From a virus: a DNA stretch of 30,587 bases. Below are positions 1 through 6,652 of the stretch, one piece after another. The stretch is taken from positions 1-30,587 of IMG/VR virus record IMGVR_UViG_3300043496_000078; one strand, 5' to 3'. Under the pieces are notes generated by a model that saw only the letters and a program-made list of their open reading frames with translations, was not told the origin of the DNA and searched no databases. Numbering within the stretch: position 1 is the stretch's first letter; each line of letters opens with the position of its first letter. The position numbers and the translations under genes were made by a program.

Positions 1-69
1 GCCATAGGGTTGGCGCTGCTGCTCGGGACGTGCTGTCCCCCGCCGCAACTGCCCAATGTTGGGTTCGAG

Positions 70-318
70 ATGGCGAGCGCGGAATCGACGCCGGTTGTTT
101 GTACTGATCCCACGACACGAGAGACCGTCCGTACAATCATGTCCGAGGCTTTGGACACTGCTCTCAAGAATCATGTGGTTCATTTGTTCGAGGTCTGGAT
201 GCGGGATGATCGCGGCCAGCCCGAGCGGGCTCGGACCGGAGTTACCAATGGTGTCGCGGCATATCTGAGGGCAAGCAAGTCGGTTGCGGCGTGGGCGCCA
301 TCGGATTGCCCTGGGTGA
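70..318 (+). CDS. conserved phage hypothetical protein, end of late operon
   Basis: An 82-residue protein from the ATG at 70. The frame stays open to the left edge of the window, with a TTG at 10, so a longer or truncated form is possible. No strong Shine-Dalgarno sequence precedes either start. The middle has the pattern TRETVRTIMSEALD followed by HVVHLFEVWM and QPERA. I recall this pattern from small proteins next to lysis genes in Bradyrhizobium phages; no function is known to me. It is probably soluble and helical, and it lies 39 bp upstream of the endolysin on the same strand. Confidence 0.5.
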   Translation: MASAESTPVVCTDPTTRETVRTIMSEALDTALKNHVVHLFEVWMRDDRGQPERARTGVTNGVAAYLRASKSVAAWAPSDCPG

Positions 319-363
319 ATCGCCGCGCGACTTAAGAATTTTCCGAACATTCAGGAGATGATG

Positions 364-1947
364 ATGGCGGCACCACAGGCGGTTGCGCGCACACGCGCCG
401 ACGAAACACCGGAATGGCTGTCGGTCATGCGCGCCATGACTGGCATCGTCGAGACGCCGGGCGACGCCGACAATCCGAAGATCATGGCGATGGCGGACGA
501 GATCGCGCACACGTTTCCCGACATGGCCAGCTACTGCGCGCAGTACAATCACGACTCGGTGCCGTGGTGCGGGCTCACTGTCGCCTATTGCATGACCATG
601 GCCGGCATCCGGCCGGTGTTCGGCTCAACCGACACCGACAAGTTCCTATGGGCGCAGGCCTGGGCGAGCGATCCCGGCTATGTGCGGCTGGCGTCGCCGC
701 GGCTTGGCTGCATTGTGGTGATGACGCGATCGGGCGGTGGGCATGTCACGCTCTACGAGAGCACGTCGGGCAGCAACTATGTCTGCCGCGGCGGCAATCA
801 GTCCGACGCCATCAACACGCAGAGTTTTCCGATCAGCGGCGTGATCGCGCTGGTGTGGCCGAGCGCAGCCGGCCCAGTGCCTCCGGTGCCGCCAGCCGAG
901 CGGCGCGAGCTCAAGAAAGGCGACAAGGGGCCGGACGTCGCGGCGTTGCAGACGTCGCTCGGCCTCGTCCCAGCCGATGGCGACTTCGGCGCGATCACTG
1001 ATGCACAGGTCAAGAGCTTCCAAGCGGCAGCAAAGTTGAGCGTCGACGGCGTGGTCGGCGACGCCACATGGGCGGCGGTCGATGATCTCGACGCGCGCAT
1101 GGACGAAGGCGACGACGGTCTAGTGCCACCAGAGTTGAGCGCGGCCATCATCGATCTGGTCGGCAAGTCTCCGCTGGTAAACTACTCGTGGAAGGATCGC
1201 GGCAAAGCACCACGCGCCTATCTCAACGGCATGGCCAATGCGTTCGGTGTGGCGGTGCTGGAATTGCAGGAAGGGTTGCCGCGTTCTGTCGAGATGGCGC
1301 AGGCGCAGCGCTCCGACGATCAGACCGATGCGCTGACGTGGTATCGCAGCGAGTTCTCCGCCAAGGGCATGGACAATTTGACTGCGGGCTATGACACCCT
1401 GCGGCACCTGTTCGTGATGATGGTCGGGCTCGGGATGCGCGAGTCGTCCGGCGAATACTATGAAGGGCGCGACACCACTGCGTCGAACACATCATCTGAA
1501 ACGTGCGAGGCGGGCTTGTTCCAGACATCGTGGAATATCAGCTCGTGCAGCTCGAACATTGCGCCGCTGCTGACAGAGTATTGGGAAGACCCGAATGGGT
1601 TCCTCCCGTCATTCCAGCAAGGCTTGAGCCCGACAGCGGCGGGGCTCAGCAGCTTTGGCAGCGGCGACGGCGCTCGCTATCAGTTCTTGGCCAAGTTCTC
1701 GCCGGCGTTCGCCGCCTTCGTCACTGGCATCGGTATGCGCAAGCTGCGCAAGCATTGGGGACCGATCAACCGCAAGGAAGTCGAGATCAACAAGGACGCC
1801 GATACTTTGCTACTTGCGGTGCAAGAGCTGGTGCTGGAAGCCGAGCCGATCCCGGTGCCGCCCGAGCCCGAGCCGGTGATCGCGACTATCACCATCACGA
1901 TCGATCCTCCCGGCAGTGCGCATGTGGTGATCACAGGAAATGCGTAA
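364..1947 (+). CDS. modular endolysin: CHAP-like peptidase, peptidoglycan-binding, lysozyme-like domain
   Basis: Probable cell-wall hydrolase for lysis, 527 residues. Three ATGs stand in a row at 358, 361 and 364. The AGGAG at 353-357 touches the first and is best spaced for the third, so I chose 364. Numbered from 358, residues 60-165 resemble the TIGR02594/CHAP-type cysteine amidase, with C71 (PWCGLTVAYC), H129 (GGGHV) and N147 (GGNQ). Residues 185-245 match a PG_binding_1 repeat (KKGDKGPDVAALQ, DGDFG, DGVVG). Residues 340-470 contain GMRESSGEYYEGRD with a candidate catalytic E362, like a lysozyme or transglycosylase. A proline-rich linker (170-180) and a Pro/Glu tail separate the parts. 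No signal peptide is evident, so a holin or similar is expected. Catalytic assignments are inferred. Confidence 0.85.
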   Translation: MAAPQAVARTRADETPEWLSVMRAMTGIVETPGDADNPKIMAMADEIAHTFPDMASYCAQYNHDSVPWCGLTVAYCMTMAGIRPVFGSTDTDKFLWAQAWASDPGYVRLASPRLGCIVVMTRSGGGHVTLYESTSGSNYVCRGGNQSDAINTQSFPISGVIALVWPSAAGPVPPVPPAERRELKKGDKGPDVAALQTSLGLVPADGDFGAITDAQVKSFQAAAKLSVDGVVGDATWAAVDDLDARMDEGDDGLVPPELSAAIIDLVGKSPLVNYSWKDRGKAPRAYLNGMANAFGVAVLELQEGLPRSVEMAQAQRSDDQTDALTWYRSEFSAKGMDNLTAGYDTLRHLFVMMVGLGMRESSGEYYEGRDTTASNTSSETCEAGLFQTSWNISSCSSNIAPLLTEYWEDPNGFLPSFQQGLSPTAAGLSSFGSGDGARYQFLAKFSPAFAAFVTGIGMRKLRKHWGPINRKEVEINKDADTLLLAVQELVLEAEPIPVPPEPEPVIATITITIDPPGSAHVVITGNA

Positions 1948-2050
1948 GCGCCAGCGCCTCCAACCCTGGCGGCGCTTTGCCCATAACCTCGCGTGGTTCG
2001 CGTTGATCGTCGCCATCGTGGTGATCGTGATGGTTCTGCTCGCGCGCTAA
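1940..2050 (+). CDS. 36-residue single-span membrane protein after the endolysin
   Basis: A tiny protein whose ATG overlaps the last codons of the endolysin gene by 8 bp; AGGA lies just upstream. It has a basic N-terminus (MRKRQRLQPWRR) and one hydrophobic helix (residues about 18-35, LAWFALIVAIVVIVMVLL), so the N-terminus is probably cytoplasmic. Position suggests a lysis accessory role such as a small holin or regulator, but size and sequence alone do not prove it. Confidence 0.55.
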   Translation: MRKRQRLQPWRRFAHNLAWFALIVAIVVIVMVLLAR

Positions 2051-2063
2051 GGAGGAGGTCGTC

Positions 2064-2240
2064 ATGACTCTCGGTTTAGCGTTTTGGGTAATCATGCTGA
2101 TCTGGTTTGTGTTCGGGCTGGCGGTGCACTTCGCCTTTGTGGCTGGCACGTATGGTGTGATTGGCGGCACGTTGCTGCTGTTCGTGCTGTTCGTGCTGCT
2201 CGGCTGGCAAGTCTTCGGACCTCCGCTCCGTAAAGGTTAG
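2064..2240 (+). CDS. 58-residue two-span membrane protein, lysis cassette
   Basis: This gene has one of the best ribosome binding sites in the window (GGAGGAGG at 2051-2058, 5 nt before the ATG). The product is almost entirely hydrophobic: helix 1 about residues 4-29, a short Gly-rich turn (GTYGVIGG), helix 2 about residues 33-50, then a basic tail ending LRKG. The two-span shape and its place after an endolysin fit a class II holin. I do not recognise the family, so holin is only the leading guess. Confidence 0.6.
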   Translation: MTLGLAFWVIMLIWFVFGLAVHFAFVAGTYGVIGGTLLLFVLFVLLGWQVFGPPLRKG

Positions 2241-2252
2241 GAGCAATCAGTC

Positions 2253-2384
2253 ATGAGAGGACGGCGCTCAATGGATCGTTCAACAAAAATGGCGTTCATC
2301 ATCTTCGCGGTTGCGGTGGTGTTGATGCTGGCGCTTGCCGCATACGGCTATTTCAGTGGTGTATGGATGGCGGAGTTCGACTAA
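2253..2384 (+). CDS. 43-residue single-span membrane protein
   Basis: AGGAG at 2239-2243 lies 9 nt upstream of the ATG, straddling the end of the previous gene. The product has a basic N-terminus (MRGRRSMDRSTK), one membrane helix (about residues 13-34) and a short acidic C-terminus (MAEFD). It is the last gene before a strong terminator, so it closes the late operon. A second start at 2271 (MDRSTK) would give a 37-residue form. Function unknown; it is possibly a lysis accessory protein. Confidence 0.55.
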   Translation: MRGRRSMDRSTKMAFIIFAVAVVLMLALAAYGYFSGVWMAEFD

Positions 2385-2422
2385 GGTTACTCCGCTCGTA
2401 AGGCTCTCAGGATAGCAACACG

Positions 2423-2452
2423 GGCCGTCGCCTACGGGCGGCGGCCTTTTTT
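2423..2452 (+). terminator. intrinsic terminator of the late/lysis operon
   Basis: A 10-bp GC-rich stem (2423-2432 with 2437-2446, one G-T wobble), a TACG tetraloop and six Ts (2447-2452). It stands 38 bp after the last (+) gene and just before the convergent (-) cluster. This is a textbook Rho-independent terminator. Confidence 0.9.
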
Positions 2453-2473
2453 ATTGCTTCATCGGCAGCAGCT

Positions 2474-2701
2474 CTAGCCCTCATAAGCATAAGCGCGCGT
2501 CCGCGCCTTAGCCCGCTCAGCGAAATAGGCGTTGATCTCGCTCTCAAACCAAAGATTGAGGCCGCTTCCGGCGGCCTTGAATGGTTTTGGGAACTGGCCG
2601 GCGAGCACGAGCCGTCGCGTATGTACGCGCGTGTAAGGCCAGCCTTTCTTCTTCAAATCATCGAATGTCAGGACATTGATGTCAGTGAGGGCGGTTTTCA
2701 T
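2474..2701 (-). CDS. AlpA/MerR-like helix-turn-helix DNA-binding protein
   Basis: A 75-residue basic protein. The pattern TFDDLKKKGWPYTRVHTRRLVLAGQFPKPFKAAG, then LWFESEINAYFAER, is that of AlpA/excisionase-type winged helix proteins, which read a first-helix, recognition-helix and FPKP wing and end with a helix. The start at 2701 was chosen because it forms an ATGA overlap with the upstream stop; the frame itself stays open further upstream. It is the last gene of a leftward cluster. A role as a second excisionase or local transcription regulator is plausible, but its target is unknown. Confidence 0.7.
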   Translation of the reverse strand: MKTALTDINVLTFDDLKKKGWPYTRVHTRRLVLAGQFPKPFKAAGSGLNLWFESEINAYFAERAKARTRAYAYEG

Positions 2702-2802
2702 GTCAGCGCCAGGATCAGCAAATTCAGAGCGATGTTGGCGGCAAGCATCCACCGCATCCATCGCAGCCACCGTTCAAGGCTCTCACATTCGCTGGCGGTC
2801 AT
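2698..2802 (-). CDS. 34-residue membrane microprotein
   Basis: A tiny gene with a clear GGAGG 7 nt before its ATG. The product (MTASECESLERWLRWMRWML then a hydrophobic stretch to LILALT) is a short amphipathic N-terminus followed by one membrane helix. Its stop overlaps the next start by ATGA. The MTASE opening resembles the start of the gene at 3049-3279. It is one of four small neighbours built from an acidic helical N-terminus with or without a C-terminal membrane helix. Function unknown. Confidence 0.5.
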   Translation of the reverse strand: MTASECESLERWLRWMRWMLAANIALNLLILALT

Positions 2803-2845
2803 CGCGCGTCCTCCAGCTTGGTGACGCGATCGGTCAGGGTCGTTT

Positions 2846-3052
2846 TCACATATGCCTCCCTGCAATGTTGAGCATCCATCCAACAATGCCGGCAGTCGCG
2901 CCCACGGTCGCTATGAACTGCACAACGAATAGACCAACAAGCCAGCGGATATGCGTGAGCATTTCCTGCCGCCATTCGACCCGCAGCAACAGAAATTGCT
3001 GGTTCATGTCATTGCGCAACTGATCGAGATCAGCACGGGTAAGATCGGTCAT
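2846..3052 (-). CDS. 68-residue coiled-coil plus membrane-helix protein
   Basis: The N-terminal half (MTDLTRADLDQLRNDMNQ) is acidic and predicted helical or coiled. The C-terminal half (about residues 36-62, RWLVGLFVVQFIATVGATAG) is one or two tight membrane helices. Its start overlaps the upstream stop by ATGA. The shape recalls XhlA-type haemolysin/holin accessory proteins, but no signature decides this. It also resembles 3276-3488 in layout, so the two may be diverged copies. Confidence 0.6.
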   Translation of the reverse strand: MTDLTRADLDQLRNDMNQQFLLLRVEWRQEMLTHIRWLVGLFVVQFIATVGATAGIVGWMLNIAGRHM

Positions 3053-3279
3053 CGCGCGTCCCTCGTTTCCAAAGTGCGCAACCGATCGAGAATATCCATG
3101 GTGACGGTGTCATTGAGCCGCGCAATGGCAGAACCATGCATGCGAAGCTGTTCCCGTTGCAGGCTAAGCTCGTCATGAAGGCCCGCTAACTGGTTTCGCA
3201 TGAGCCGCTGCTCAGCCAGCACGCGCTCGAGCTGCTGCGCGATGAACTCCAAAGAAACTTCGGTTTCGCTGGCGGTCAT
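3049..3279 (-). CDS. 76-residue soluble coiled-coil protein
   Basis: A wholly helical, charged protein with heptad-like spacing (FIAQQLERVLAEQRLMRNQL, then LHDELSLQREQLRMHG and TVTMDILDRLRTLE). It has no membrane helix and no cysteine. Both ends overlap neighbours by ATGA, so it should be made in step with the two coiled-coil membrane proteins beside it and could pair with them. Family not recognised. Confidence 0.6.
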   Translation of the reverse strand: MTASETEVSLEFIAQQLERVLAEQRLMRNQLAGLHDELSLQREQLRMHGSAIARLNDTVTMDILDRLRTLETRDAR

Positions 3280-3488
3280 GAAAAGAAAGCCCTGGTCAAC
3301 AGCCCGCCCACAGCAGCGCCTGATGCGAATAAAGCAGCCCCTGCAGTCATGCCCGCAAATGCTATTTGCCAGGGAGCCAATCGCATCTCCTGCCGCTTGC
3401 GATCATGGTCCGCCAACATTTGATCGATATGCGCAAGCTTCTCGCGAATATCCAAACGGCGCAGATCGGTGTCGGTAATGTCGGTCAT
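3276..3488 (-). CDS. 70-residue coiled-coil plus C-terminal membrane protein
   Basis: The start at 3488 (MTDITDTDLRRLDIREKL) follows GAGGGCAAGG and is preferred over the longer in-frame opening at 3539, which would overlap the upstream gene. Residues 8-35 form a charged helix (LAHIDQMLADHDRKRQEMRL). Residues about 40-66 are small-residue-rich and hydrophobic (GMTAGAALFASGAAVGGLL), typical of a tail-anchored membrane helix. It ends by ATGA overlap with the next gene. Possibly XhlA-like; not proven. Confidence 0.6.
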   Translation of the reverse strand: MTDITDTDLRRLDIREKLAHIDQMLADHDRKRQEMRLAPWQIAFAGMTAGAALFASGAAVGGLLTRAFFS

Positions 3489-3498
3489 TGCCTTGCCC

Positions 3499-3744
3499 TC
3501 ACCGCGAATAGGAGCGGAAAGTGTACACGCTCGTCCCATAATCGGACGTGATGACCGTCCGGCTTTGATAAGTAGGCTCCTTGAACTCGCGAAACCTCAC
3601 TCCACCGACTACGGCTGGCTGTAATACAGGCCGCGGGGCGACGCATTTGCTGGCACAAGGTCGATCGATCTTGAACCAGCTTGCAGCGTTCGATGGGCTG
3701 ACAATTGCGGTCGCTAATAGCATTGCAACAATAGTGGTCTTCAC
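3499..3744 (-). CDS. 81-residue exported protein with signal peptide
   Basis: It starts with GTG at 3744, 8 nt after a GGAG (CAGGAG). The first 20 residues (MKTTIVAMLLATAIVSPSNA) are a clear Sec signal peptide with a likely cut after SNA. The mature part of about 61 residues has two cysteines (CASKC) and a Tyr/Ser/Arg-rich tail, so it is probably periplasmic. It is first in the leftward small-gene cluster and faces the ribbon-helix-helix gene across a palindrome that may control both. Function unknown; superinfection exclusion or lysis are possible roles for an exported phage protein. Confidence 0.65.
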   Translation of the reverse strand: MKTTIVAMLLATAIVSPSNAASWFKIDRPCASKCVAPRPVLQPAVVGGVRFREFKEPTYQSRTVITSDYGTSVYTFRSYSR

Positions 3745-3815
3745 GTTCGTTCTCCTGTTCCGTTGCCCAGAAAATCCTGGGGCAACACTCTTTTCGGCTT
3801 GGCCCTTAGTGTCTA

Positions 3816-3829
3816 TTCGTATATACGAA
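3816..3829. promoter_or_regulatory. perfect 14-bp palindrome, candidate operator
   Basis: TTCGTATATACGAA is exactly self-complementary. A second half-site, TATACGAA, lies at 3859-3866, touching the start of the ribbon-helix-helix gene at 3868. Proteins of that fold usually bind such short palindromes in their own promoters, so autoregulation, perhaps also of the divergent gene at 3744, is likely. The protein-site link is inferred. Confidence 0.6.
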
Positions 3830-3867
3830 CTTGCGATCCGAAAGTCAAGTATTTGGGATATACGAAA

Positions 3868-4077
3868 ATGCGCACGGGAAAACGCCGCAAAACTGCTAAA
3901 AACGCGCCTAAAACCCGGATCCGTGGGCGTCCGAAGCTGTATGGGCGGCGAATCGTGCTCCCTCTGGCGGACGGTGCCCTGGCTGATATCGACGCCGTCA
4001 TCGGCGCCGGCGAGACCCGCCTGGACGTGATCCGCTCGGCAATCGAGCGCGAGATCGAACGCCGCATAAGATCATAA
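3868..4077 (+). CDS. ribbon-helix-helix DNA-binding protein with AT-hook-like segment
   Basis: A 69-residue very basic protein. Residues 1-26 contain KTRIRGRPKLYG with an AT-hook-type RGRP core. Residues 27-33 (RRIVLPL) would be the DNA-reading strand. ADGALADIDAVIG and ETRLDVIRSAIEREIER would be the two helices of an Arc/CopG fold, with the usual R-x-x-V-I-R pattern. The longer frame from 3763 is rejected because it runs through the palindromic operator. It stands alone on the (+) strand between two (-) clusters and is probably a local repressor. No toxin-like partner is adjacent, so I do not call it an antitoxin. Confidence 0.7.
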   Translation: MRTGKRRKTAKNAPKTRIRGRPKLYGRRIVLPLADGALADIDAVIGAGETRLDVIRSAIEREIERRIRS

Positions 4078-4092
4078 GCTGGGCTATTGGCG

Positions 4093-4431
4093 TCAGAGCG
4101 CCTCCATGAACTCCTCGTCGCCGTACACGACGGCGATCTGGCCGGCCAGATAATCCGGGGCGCAGCCGGTGCCGTATGCCTGCCGCATGCATTTGTCCCA
4201 CAGCCTCGTCGCCATCATGTTCATCGGCAATTGCTTGAGCTTGCCCTCCTCGTCGCAGAACGCGACGCATCGGTGATGGTCGCCGGCATGCGCGATCTTG
4301 TTCCAACGCGGGACTATTTCGAGATAGCCGCCGCCGATCGCATCCTTCAACAGCTCCAGCGTAGGCTCGCTGATCTCACGCACCTCGGGCTCTACTGAAT
4401 CGGGTTTGAAAATGACAATGGTGCCCTGCAT
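4093..4431 (-). CDS. DUF3846-family protein
   Basis: A 112-residue protein. The pattern ELLKDAIGGGYLEIVPRW, then FCDEEGKLKQLPMNMMATRLW and GQIAVVYGDEEFMEAL, matches DUF3846: an IGG.iE strand, an N/D-EEGK loop with following N-AT, and a final strand ending in vv.G. These proteins occur in phages, plasmids and mobile elements. Their function is not established, although fusions to anti-restriction proteins are known. It is the last gene of a leftward accessory operon and ends 15 bp from the convergent ribbon-helix-helix gene. Confidence 0.75.
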   Translation of the reverse strand: MQGTIVIFKPDSVEPEVREISEPTLELLKDAIGGGYLEIVPRWNKIAHAGDHHRCVAFCDEEGKLKQLPMNMMATRLWDKCMRQAYGTGCAPDYLAGQIAVVYGDEEFMEAL

Positions 4432-4456
4432 GGTGACTGCTCCGCGCTGCCAAGAA

Positions 4457-4687
4457 TTAACCCGCCACGTTCCTCATGTCGTCGCGCATTTGATCCACGA
4501 TATGCTGCAGCACGTCGGGCAGTGTCGTCATTGTCTGCAAATCACATTGGCAGGAAAAGCCGTCGCCGCGATTGCCGCCAACCACGATCACAAACACGCC
4601 GCCGCCTGTATCATCGCCAATGCCAACGCTCTTGCGGACCAAAGTACAGAGGTCGTCGTACTTGCCCGGACCTATTGCCATGGTCAT
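4457..4687 (-). CDS. conserved phage hypothetical protein, 76 aa
   Basis: The start at 4687 forms an ATGA overlap with the upstream stop; the longer frame upstream is a shadow of that gene. The protein begins MTMAIGPGKYDDLC and has a beta-rich centre (GGGVFVIVVGGNRGDGFSCQ) followed by a helix (LPDVLQHIVDQMRDDMRNV). I recall small rhizobial phage and host proteins with the same VVGGN-G-GFS core, but no known activity. Three cysteines are present without a clear metal motif. Confidence 0.65.
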   Translation of the reverse strand: MTMAIGPGKYDDLCTLVRKSVGIGDDTGGGVFVIVVGGNRGDGFSCQCDLQTMTTLPDVLQHIVDQMRDDMRNVAG

Positions 4688-5283
4688 TCCGCCTCTTTCT
4701 TGGGAACGATCTTCGGCGCGGTCGAAATGGCGGCGACCTTTTCGGCCAGCGTGTGCTCTGCCCGCAAAGTGCCATTGGCATATTCGCGCCAGGTGTCGCC
4801 GGTCATTGACGGAGGAAAAACGGTAATGCCGCGCTTGTTGTCGAACCGGATCAGCGCGGCGGTGCCGTCCTGGCCGCGGCGGTCGAGATAGCGCAACAGC
4901 GCGGGATCGCGCCAAGCCTCGGGTGCGCGGGGATCGCACCAGATTTGAACCACCGGCACGTTGTAGGGTTCGCTGCCGTCGTCGGGCCTGAGCGTCACGA
5001 AGTCGGGCATGACGTCGATCACATAGCGCGAGCGATCCGGCCGGCGCAGATCAGCGGTGTCGTCATTGACCAGCCAGCGGCACGTCCACATTGCGCAACT
5101 CGCGGGCCGTCGCGCATAGATGGCGCAACCGACGCCGTGCTTTTGATGCTGGCAGCGCTGGCCCGCCGGCTTGTTGTAATGCGGCAGCGGCATCGGCAGC
5201 AATTTGCAGCAAAGTTGGCAATCTCCGCATCGGCGCAAGCCCGGTTCGCTGAACACGAGTGTGACCTTGCCGTCGGCGCTCAT
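4684..5283 (-). CDS. YkgJ-like zinc/iron-chelating cysteine-cluster protein
   Basis: A 199-residue protein. The N-terminal half has CGDCQLCC (C19, C22, C25, C26), then C44, C53, C63 and C68 in the order expected of the CxxCxxCC/YkgJ family (GCAIYARRPASC is characteristic). The family is thought to bind zinc or an iron-sulfur cluster; the cellular role is unclear. The C-terminal half (YVIDVMPDFVTLRPD, PVVQIWCDPRAPEAW) is a conserved extension. ATGA overlaps on both sides place it inside the leftward accessory operon. All cluster cysteines are intact. Confidence 0.75.
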   Translation of the reverse strand: MSADGKVTLVFSEPGLRRCGDCQLCCKLLPMPLPHYNKPAGQRCQHQKHGVGCAIYARRPASCAMWTCRWLVNDDTADLRRPDRSRYVIDVMPDFVTLRPDDGSEPYNVPVVQIWCDPRAPEAWRDPALLRYLDRRGQDGTAALIRFDNKRGITVFPPSMTGDTWREYANGTLRAEHTLAEKVAAISTAPKIVPKKEAE

Positions 5284-5606
5284 TGTTTCACGCGCTGGCC
5301 GCTCGCGGCGCGCACCTTGGCGACCATCATGCGGTGCCCGGTCTCCGCGTCGTCATAGGATGAATAGCGCGAACCGTCGCCGTCGAGCGGTCCGCCGAAA
5401 ACCATGGTTTCGAATAGGATGGGCGGGCCGCTGCCAAGGAAGCGATGATCTAAGCCGATAAAGACCGTGCTGACGAGGATCTCGCTATTGATTTGCGTAT
5501 AGCCGACCGTGCGATTGCCGTCCTCGAGCCACTTCGCCCAAGTCAGCAAATCGACCTCGATCGCGTGGTTGTCAGCGTCGAGAATGTAGTGTCGCGGCGC
5601 GGTCAT
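5280..5606 (-). CDS. conserved phage protein of unknown function, 108 aa
   Basis: It starts MTAPRHYILDADNHAIEV and contains DLLTWAKWLEDGNRTVGYT, then VSTVFIGLDHRFLGSGPPIL and FETMVFGGPLD...DAETGH. This is a widespread phage/prophage protein that I recognise by the STVFLGLDH and FETMVFGG blocks. It is usually annotated only as hypothetical. Length is typical. It is coupled by ATGA to both neighbours. No catalytic motif is obvious. Confidence 0.8.
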   Translation of the reverse strand: MTAPRHYILDADNHAIEVDLLTWAKWLEDGNRTVGYTQINSEILVSTVFIGLDHRFLGSGPPILFETMVFGGPLDGDGSRYSSYDDAETGHRMMVAKVRAASGQRVKQ

Positions 5607-5755
5607 GGCTTCCCCAACACCAACGCGATCCATCCGCACAGCGGGATCGCGATCATCAGAATGGCCAACCCCGGATTGTGATTGCGCTCGCGCAGGCCGT
5701 TCAAGACCAGGATCACGGTGAGCAGCGACATCCAAAAGATTTCCTCGCGGGTCAT
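5603..5755 (-). CDS. 50-residue two-span membrane protein
   Basis: Short gene with ATGA overlaps on both sides. The product has two hydrophobic helices (about residues 5-20 and 29-47) joined by a charged turn, LRERNHNPG. It lies between two soluble hypothetical genes and is too generic to assign. Confidence 0.55.
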   Translation of the reverse strand: MTREEIFWMSLLTVILVLNGLRERNHNPGLAILMIAIPLCGWIALVLGKP

Positions 5756-6051
5756 CGTCGTGTCTCGCCGAACAGCATCGCCGCGTTTGGTCCGTTGAGC
5801 AGAAACCAGTGCCGCCGGCCGGCGACCTGGTTGCACGGATTCGGTGTCGGCTGGCCAAGTCCCAGCTTCGACTTGTCCACCGTCACCCACTTGCCGAATT
5901 GCGAGGCCGGTCCATGCTCGTTGGCGAAGGCTTCCACCTGCGCCGAGGTCATCGCGGCGGGCGCGCAGATCGAGCAAGTCACGCCCATCAGCTCGGCGAA
6001 CACCACCGGCGCGTCGGGCGTCGTCAGCGTGATGGGGTCGTGCACGATCAT
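5752..6051 (-). CDS. hypothetical protein, 99 aa
   Basis: The start at 6051 (MIVHDPITLTTPDAPVVF) gives an ATGA overlap with the upstream stop and drops a 19-residue shadow. The centre has GVTCSICAP, a CxxC pair, then AQVEAFANEHGP and KWVTVDKSKLGLGQPTPNPC. The tail GRRHWFLLNGPNAAM is hydrophobic and aromatic. The cysteines could bind a metal, but no family signature is clear to me. Confidence 0.6.
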   Translation of the reverse strand: MIVHDPITLTTPDAPVVFAELMGVTCSICAPAAMTSAQVEAFANEHGPASQFGKWVTVDKSKLGLGQPTPNPCNQVAGRRHWFLLNGPNAAMLFGETRR

Positions 6052-6281
6052 GATGCGTCGCACAAATGCCCAAACCGCGATGCGGGATGATCCGGGCAAT
6101 CGCGGCATGGCTCGAGGTGAACCTTCGGCGATCGCTGGGCGAAGGCGACGCTGCCGTGGCGGCGCTGATAGGTGTATCGCGTCGGCGCCTCGTCGACCAA
6201 AGGGCCGAGAAGGTTGCAGGGGCCGAAACGGGAGCTTTCGCGAACGATCATCGCCGATCTCACTTCAACGGTTGTACTCAT
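6048..6281 (-). CDS. hypothetical protein with His/Cys cluster, first of leftward operon
   Basis: A 77-residue protein from the ATG at 6281; a TTG at 6332 would add 17 residues. The C-terminus carries HLEPCRDCPDHPASRFGHLC, a Cys/His set that could hold zinc. No good Shine-Dalgarno is visible. It appears to be first in the (-) operon running to 4093, transcribed away from the XRE gene at 6383, so the promoter should lie in 6282-6382. I could not find a convincing -35/-10 pair there. Confidence 0.55.
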   Translation of the reverse strand: MSTTVEVRSAMIVRESSRFGPCNLLGPLVDEAPTRYTYQRRHGSVAFAQRSPKVHLEPCRDCPDHPASRFGHLCDAS

Positions 6282-6382
6282 CCGGTTGTTTCGCCTTGGA
6301 TCTTCGCGCCGGTAGGTTTCTGTGTTATTCAAGGTCTGATCCCCGTTTTGAATATCGGGCAGTGCTGTTTCACCATTACGGA

Positions 6383-6652
6383 GTGCGGACGATCCACACC
6401 AAATTGCACCGCGAACTTGTAGAGTTCCTGGCCCAGGAACGATTGGCGGCTAATCTCAATCAGCGCGCCCTTGCCCATCGCCTCGGCCTCTATCAGTCGT
6501 GGGTCGCAAAGATCGAAGCCGGCCAGAGGCGCATCGACGTTGTCGAGCTGTTCGCCATCGCCGATGCGATCGGCTTCGATGTCGTCAAACTGGTCAAGCA
6601 CCTGCGCGAGCGGCATCCGCCGCCGGCCAACAAGCGCTCACGTACTGCATGA
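6383..6652 (+). CDS. XRE-family helix-turn-helix regulator
   Basis: An 89-residue protein. It has an XRE domain: LAANLNQRALAHRLGLYQSWVAKIEAGQRRIDVVEL, then AIADAIGFDVVKLVKHL. Q-ALA-RLG and W-KIE-G-R are the key HTH positions. No ATG precedes the fold; the GTG at 6383 with GGA directly upstream is the best start I can offer. It overlaps the tail of the (-) XRE gene by 59 bp, tail to tail. A Cro-like or host-type regulator is likely. Confidence 0.7.
   Translation: MRTIHTKLHRELVEFLAQERLAANLNQRALAHRLGLYQSWVAKIEAGQRRIDVVELFAIADAIGFDVVKLVKHLRERHPPPANKRSRTA

Noticed and set aside
3868-4077. Antitoxin of a toxin-antitoxin pair
   Set aside because: The ribbon-helix-helix fold would allow it, but no toxin-like gene follows; the next gene is convergent and DUF3846.
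5678-6652. 324-codon (+) frame ending in the XRE gene
   Set aside because: The first 235 codons lie opposite coupled (-) genes and look like a shadow; only the XRE part from 6383 is supported.
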